Below, one piece after another: positions 6,013 through 6,282 of a stretch of 6,282 bases of DNA. The stretch is from Bdellovibrionales bacterium (lineage in GTDB: Bacteria > Bdellovibrionota > Bdellovibrionia > Bdellovibrionales > UBA1609). Each line of letters opens with the position of its first letter. The first letter of the stretch is position 1. The translations under genes were made by a program, and so were the position numbers. The stretch is taken from NCBI GenBank assembly GCA_026648125.1, contig JAPKGD010000118.1, positions 1-6,282 of the forward strand. Direction: 5' to 3'. The notes under the pieces were generated by a model. The model was not told the DNA's origin, did not search any database, and was given only the letters and a program-made list of their open reading frames with translations.

Positions 6013-6282
6013 AGGCGCTGAGCAGCCGCTTGGGGTGCCGCGAGGGCGTCCAGCGCAACGCGCGGCTGGCGGCCAGTACCGCGAAGCGCACCAGCATGCG
6101 TTTGCCTTCCAGCGTGTAGCTGGGGCAGCGGGTCGCGGCCAGCAGCGCGATCATCCAGTCGGCGTAGTACGTCGCGTTGAGCAGCTTGCGGACGTCGGTG
6201 CCGGCGGGCCAGTGCTTCTGCACCCATTCGGCGTAGGCCTGGTCGCGGCAGCGCTTGGCGATCCACTTCGAATCGATGGTAT
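5939..6282 (-). CDS. Unrecognised high-GC protein fragment, open at right edge and fused at junction
   Basis: The frame is open from the window edge (first full codon 6280-6278) for 113 codons. From 6280 to about 6014 nearly every codon ends in G or C, the sign of a genuine gene from a high-GC genome. The residue mix is also protein-like (SKWIAKRCRDQAYAEW, then NATYYADWMIALLAATRCP, then GKRMLVRFAVLAASRALRW). After about 6014 the G/C-ending bias vanishes and the frame runs out of phase through the ExbD fragment to a stop at 5939, so the last 25 or so residues are not its true C-terminus. It is visible only as an internal or 3' piece; a GTG at 6223 is an internal codon and not a convincing start. 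I recognise no family. Codon use suggests a donor such as a high-GC gamma- or beta-proteobacterium. Confidence 0.5.
   Translation of the reverse strand, partial: TIDSKWIAKRCRDQAYAEWVQKHWPAGTDVRKLLNATYYADWMIALLAATRCPSYTLEGKRMLVRFAVLAASRALRWTPSRHPKRLLSASSNRIDSTRGSISICRLNKADGFG
6000..6016. other. Composition junction between operon DNA and high-GC DNA
   Basis: Left of this point the ExbD frame uses mixed A/T-rich third positions. Right of it a different minus-strand frame uses almost only G or C. The ExbD homology stops at the same place. No direct repeat, terminal inverted repeat, tRNA or integrase is visible at the join. Confidence 0.75.

Noticed and set aside
5997..6266. Alternative minus-strand frame of 89 codons in the high-GC end
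   Set aside because: It is rich in Arg, Ala, Pro and Gln, typical of an off-frame in high-GC DNA, and lacks the strong G/C third-position bias seen in the frame starting at 6280.
6000..6282. Insertion sequence or prophage end
   Set aside because: No inverted repeat, target duplication, transposase, integrase or attachment site can be seen in the short foreign stretch.

Overview
The window looks like part of the chromosome of a predatory or gliding member of the old delta-proteobacterial group, most likely Bdellovibrionota-like and less likely Myxococcota. The reasons are the combination of an AgmX/PglI-type TonB-like protein, tandem ExbD/TolR proteins, a very large periplasmic TPR protein and a candidate sigma-54 promoter, at moderate GC (roughly half). 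This is inference from gene content. No rRNA, tRNA, insertion sequence or CRISPR array is visible.

All recognisable genes lie on the minus strand, so transcription runs from high to low coordinates. In that order they are: the C-terminal fragment of a first ExbD/TolR protein (5899 to about 6012); a complete second ExbD/TolR protein (5393-5887); a 217-nt intergenic region with a near-consensus sigma-54 promoter (5241-5255) and two dyads; a 991-residue secreted TPR protein (2197-5172); an 83-residue secreted protein (1949-2200); a one-pass TonB-like protein with an AgmX/PglI C-terminal domain (744-1934); and a lipoprotein running off the left edge (1-728). From the TPR gene onward the genes overlap by 4 nt or are 14-15 nt apart, so they form a tight operon.

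Together these read as an energised, envelope-spanning machine. The ExbD/TolR proteins would be the peptidoglycan-binding stator part of a proton-driven motor, whose ExbB/TolQ partner should lie just beyond the right edge. The TonB-like protein would carry force from the inner membrane into the periplasm, and the TPR protein, small secreted protein and lipoprotein would be periplasmic and outer-membrane parts. The closest known analogue is the Agl/Glt gliding apparatus of Myxococcus (AglQ/AglS-type ExbD proteins, PglI/AgmX). Whether this one serves gliding, envelope maintenance or transport cannot be told from the sequence.

The right end (about 6016-6282) is different DNA. It has clearly higher GC and an almost purely G/C-ending codon frame for an unrecognised protein, joined abruptly inside the first ExbD gene. 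An assembly or amplification chimera is the simplest explanation; a real insertion or rearrangement is the alternative.
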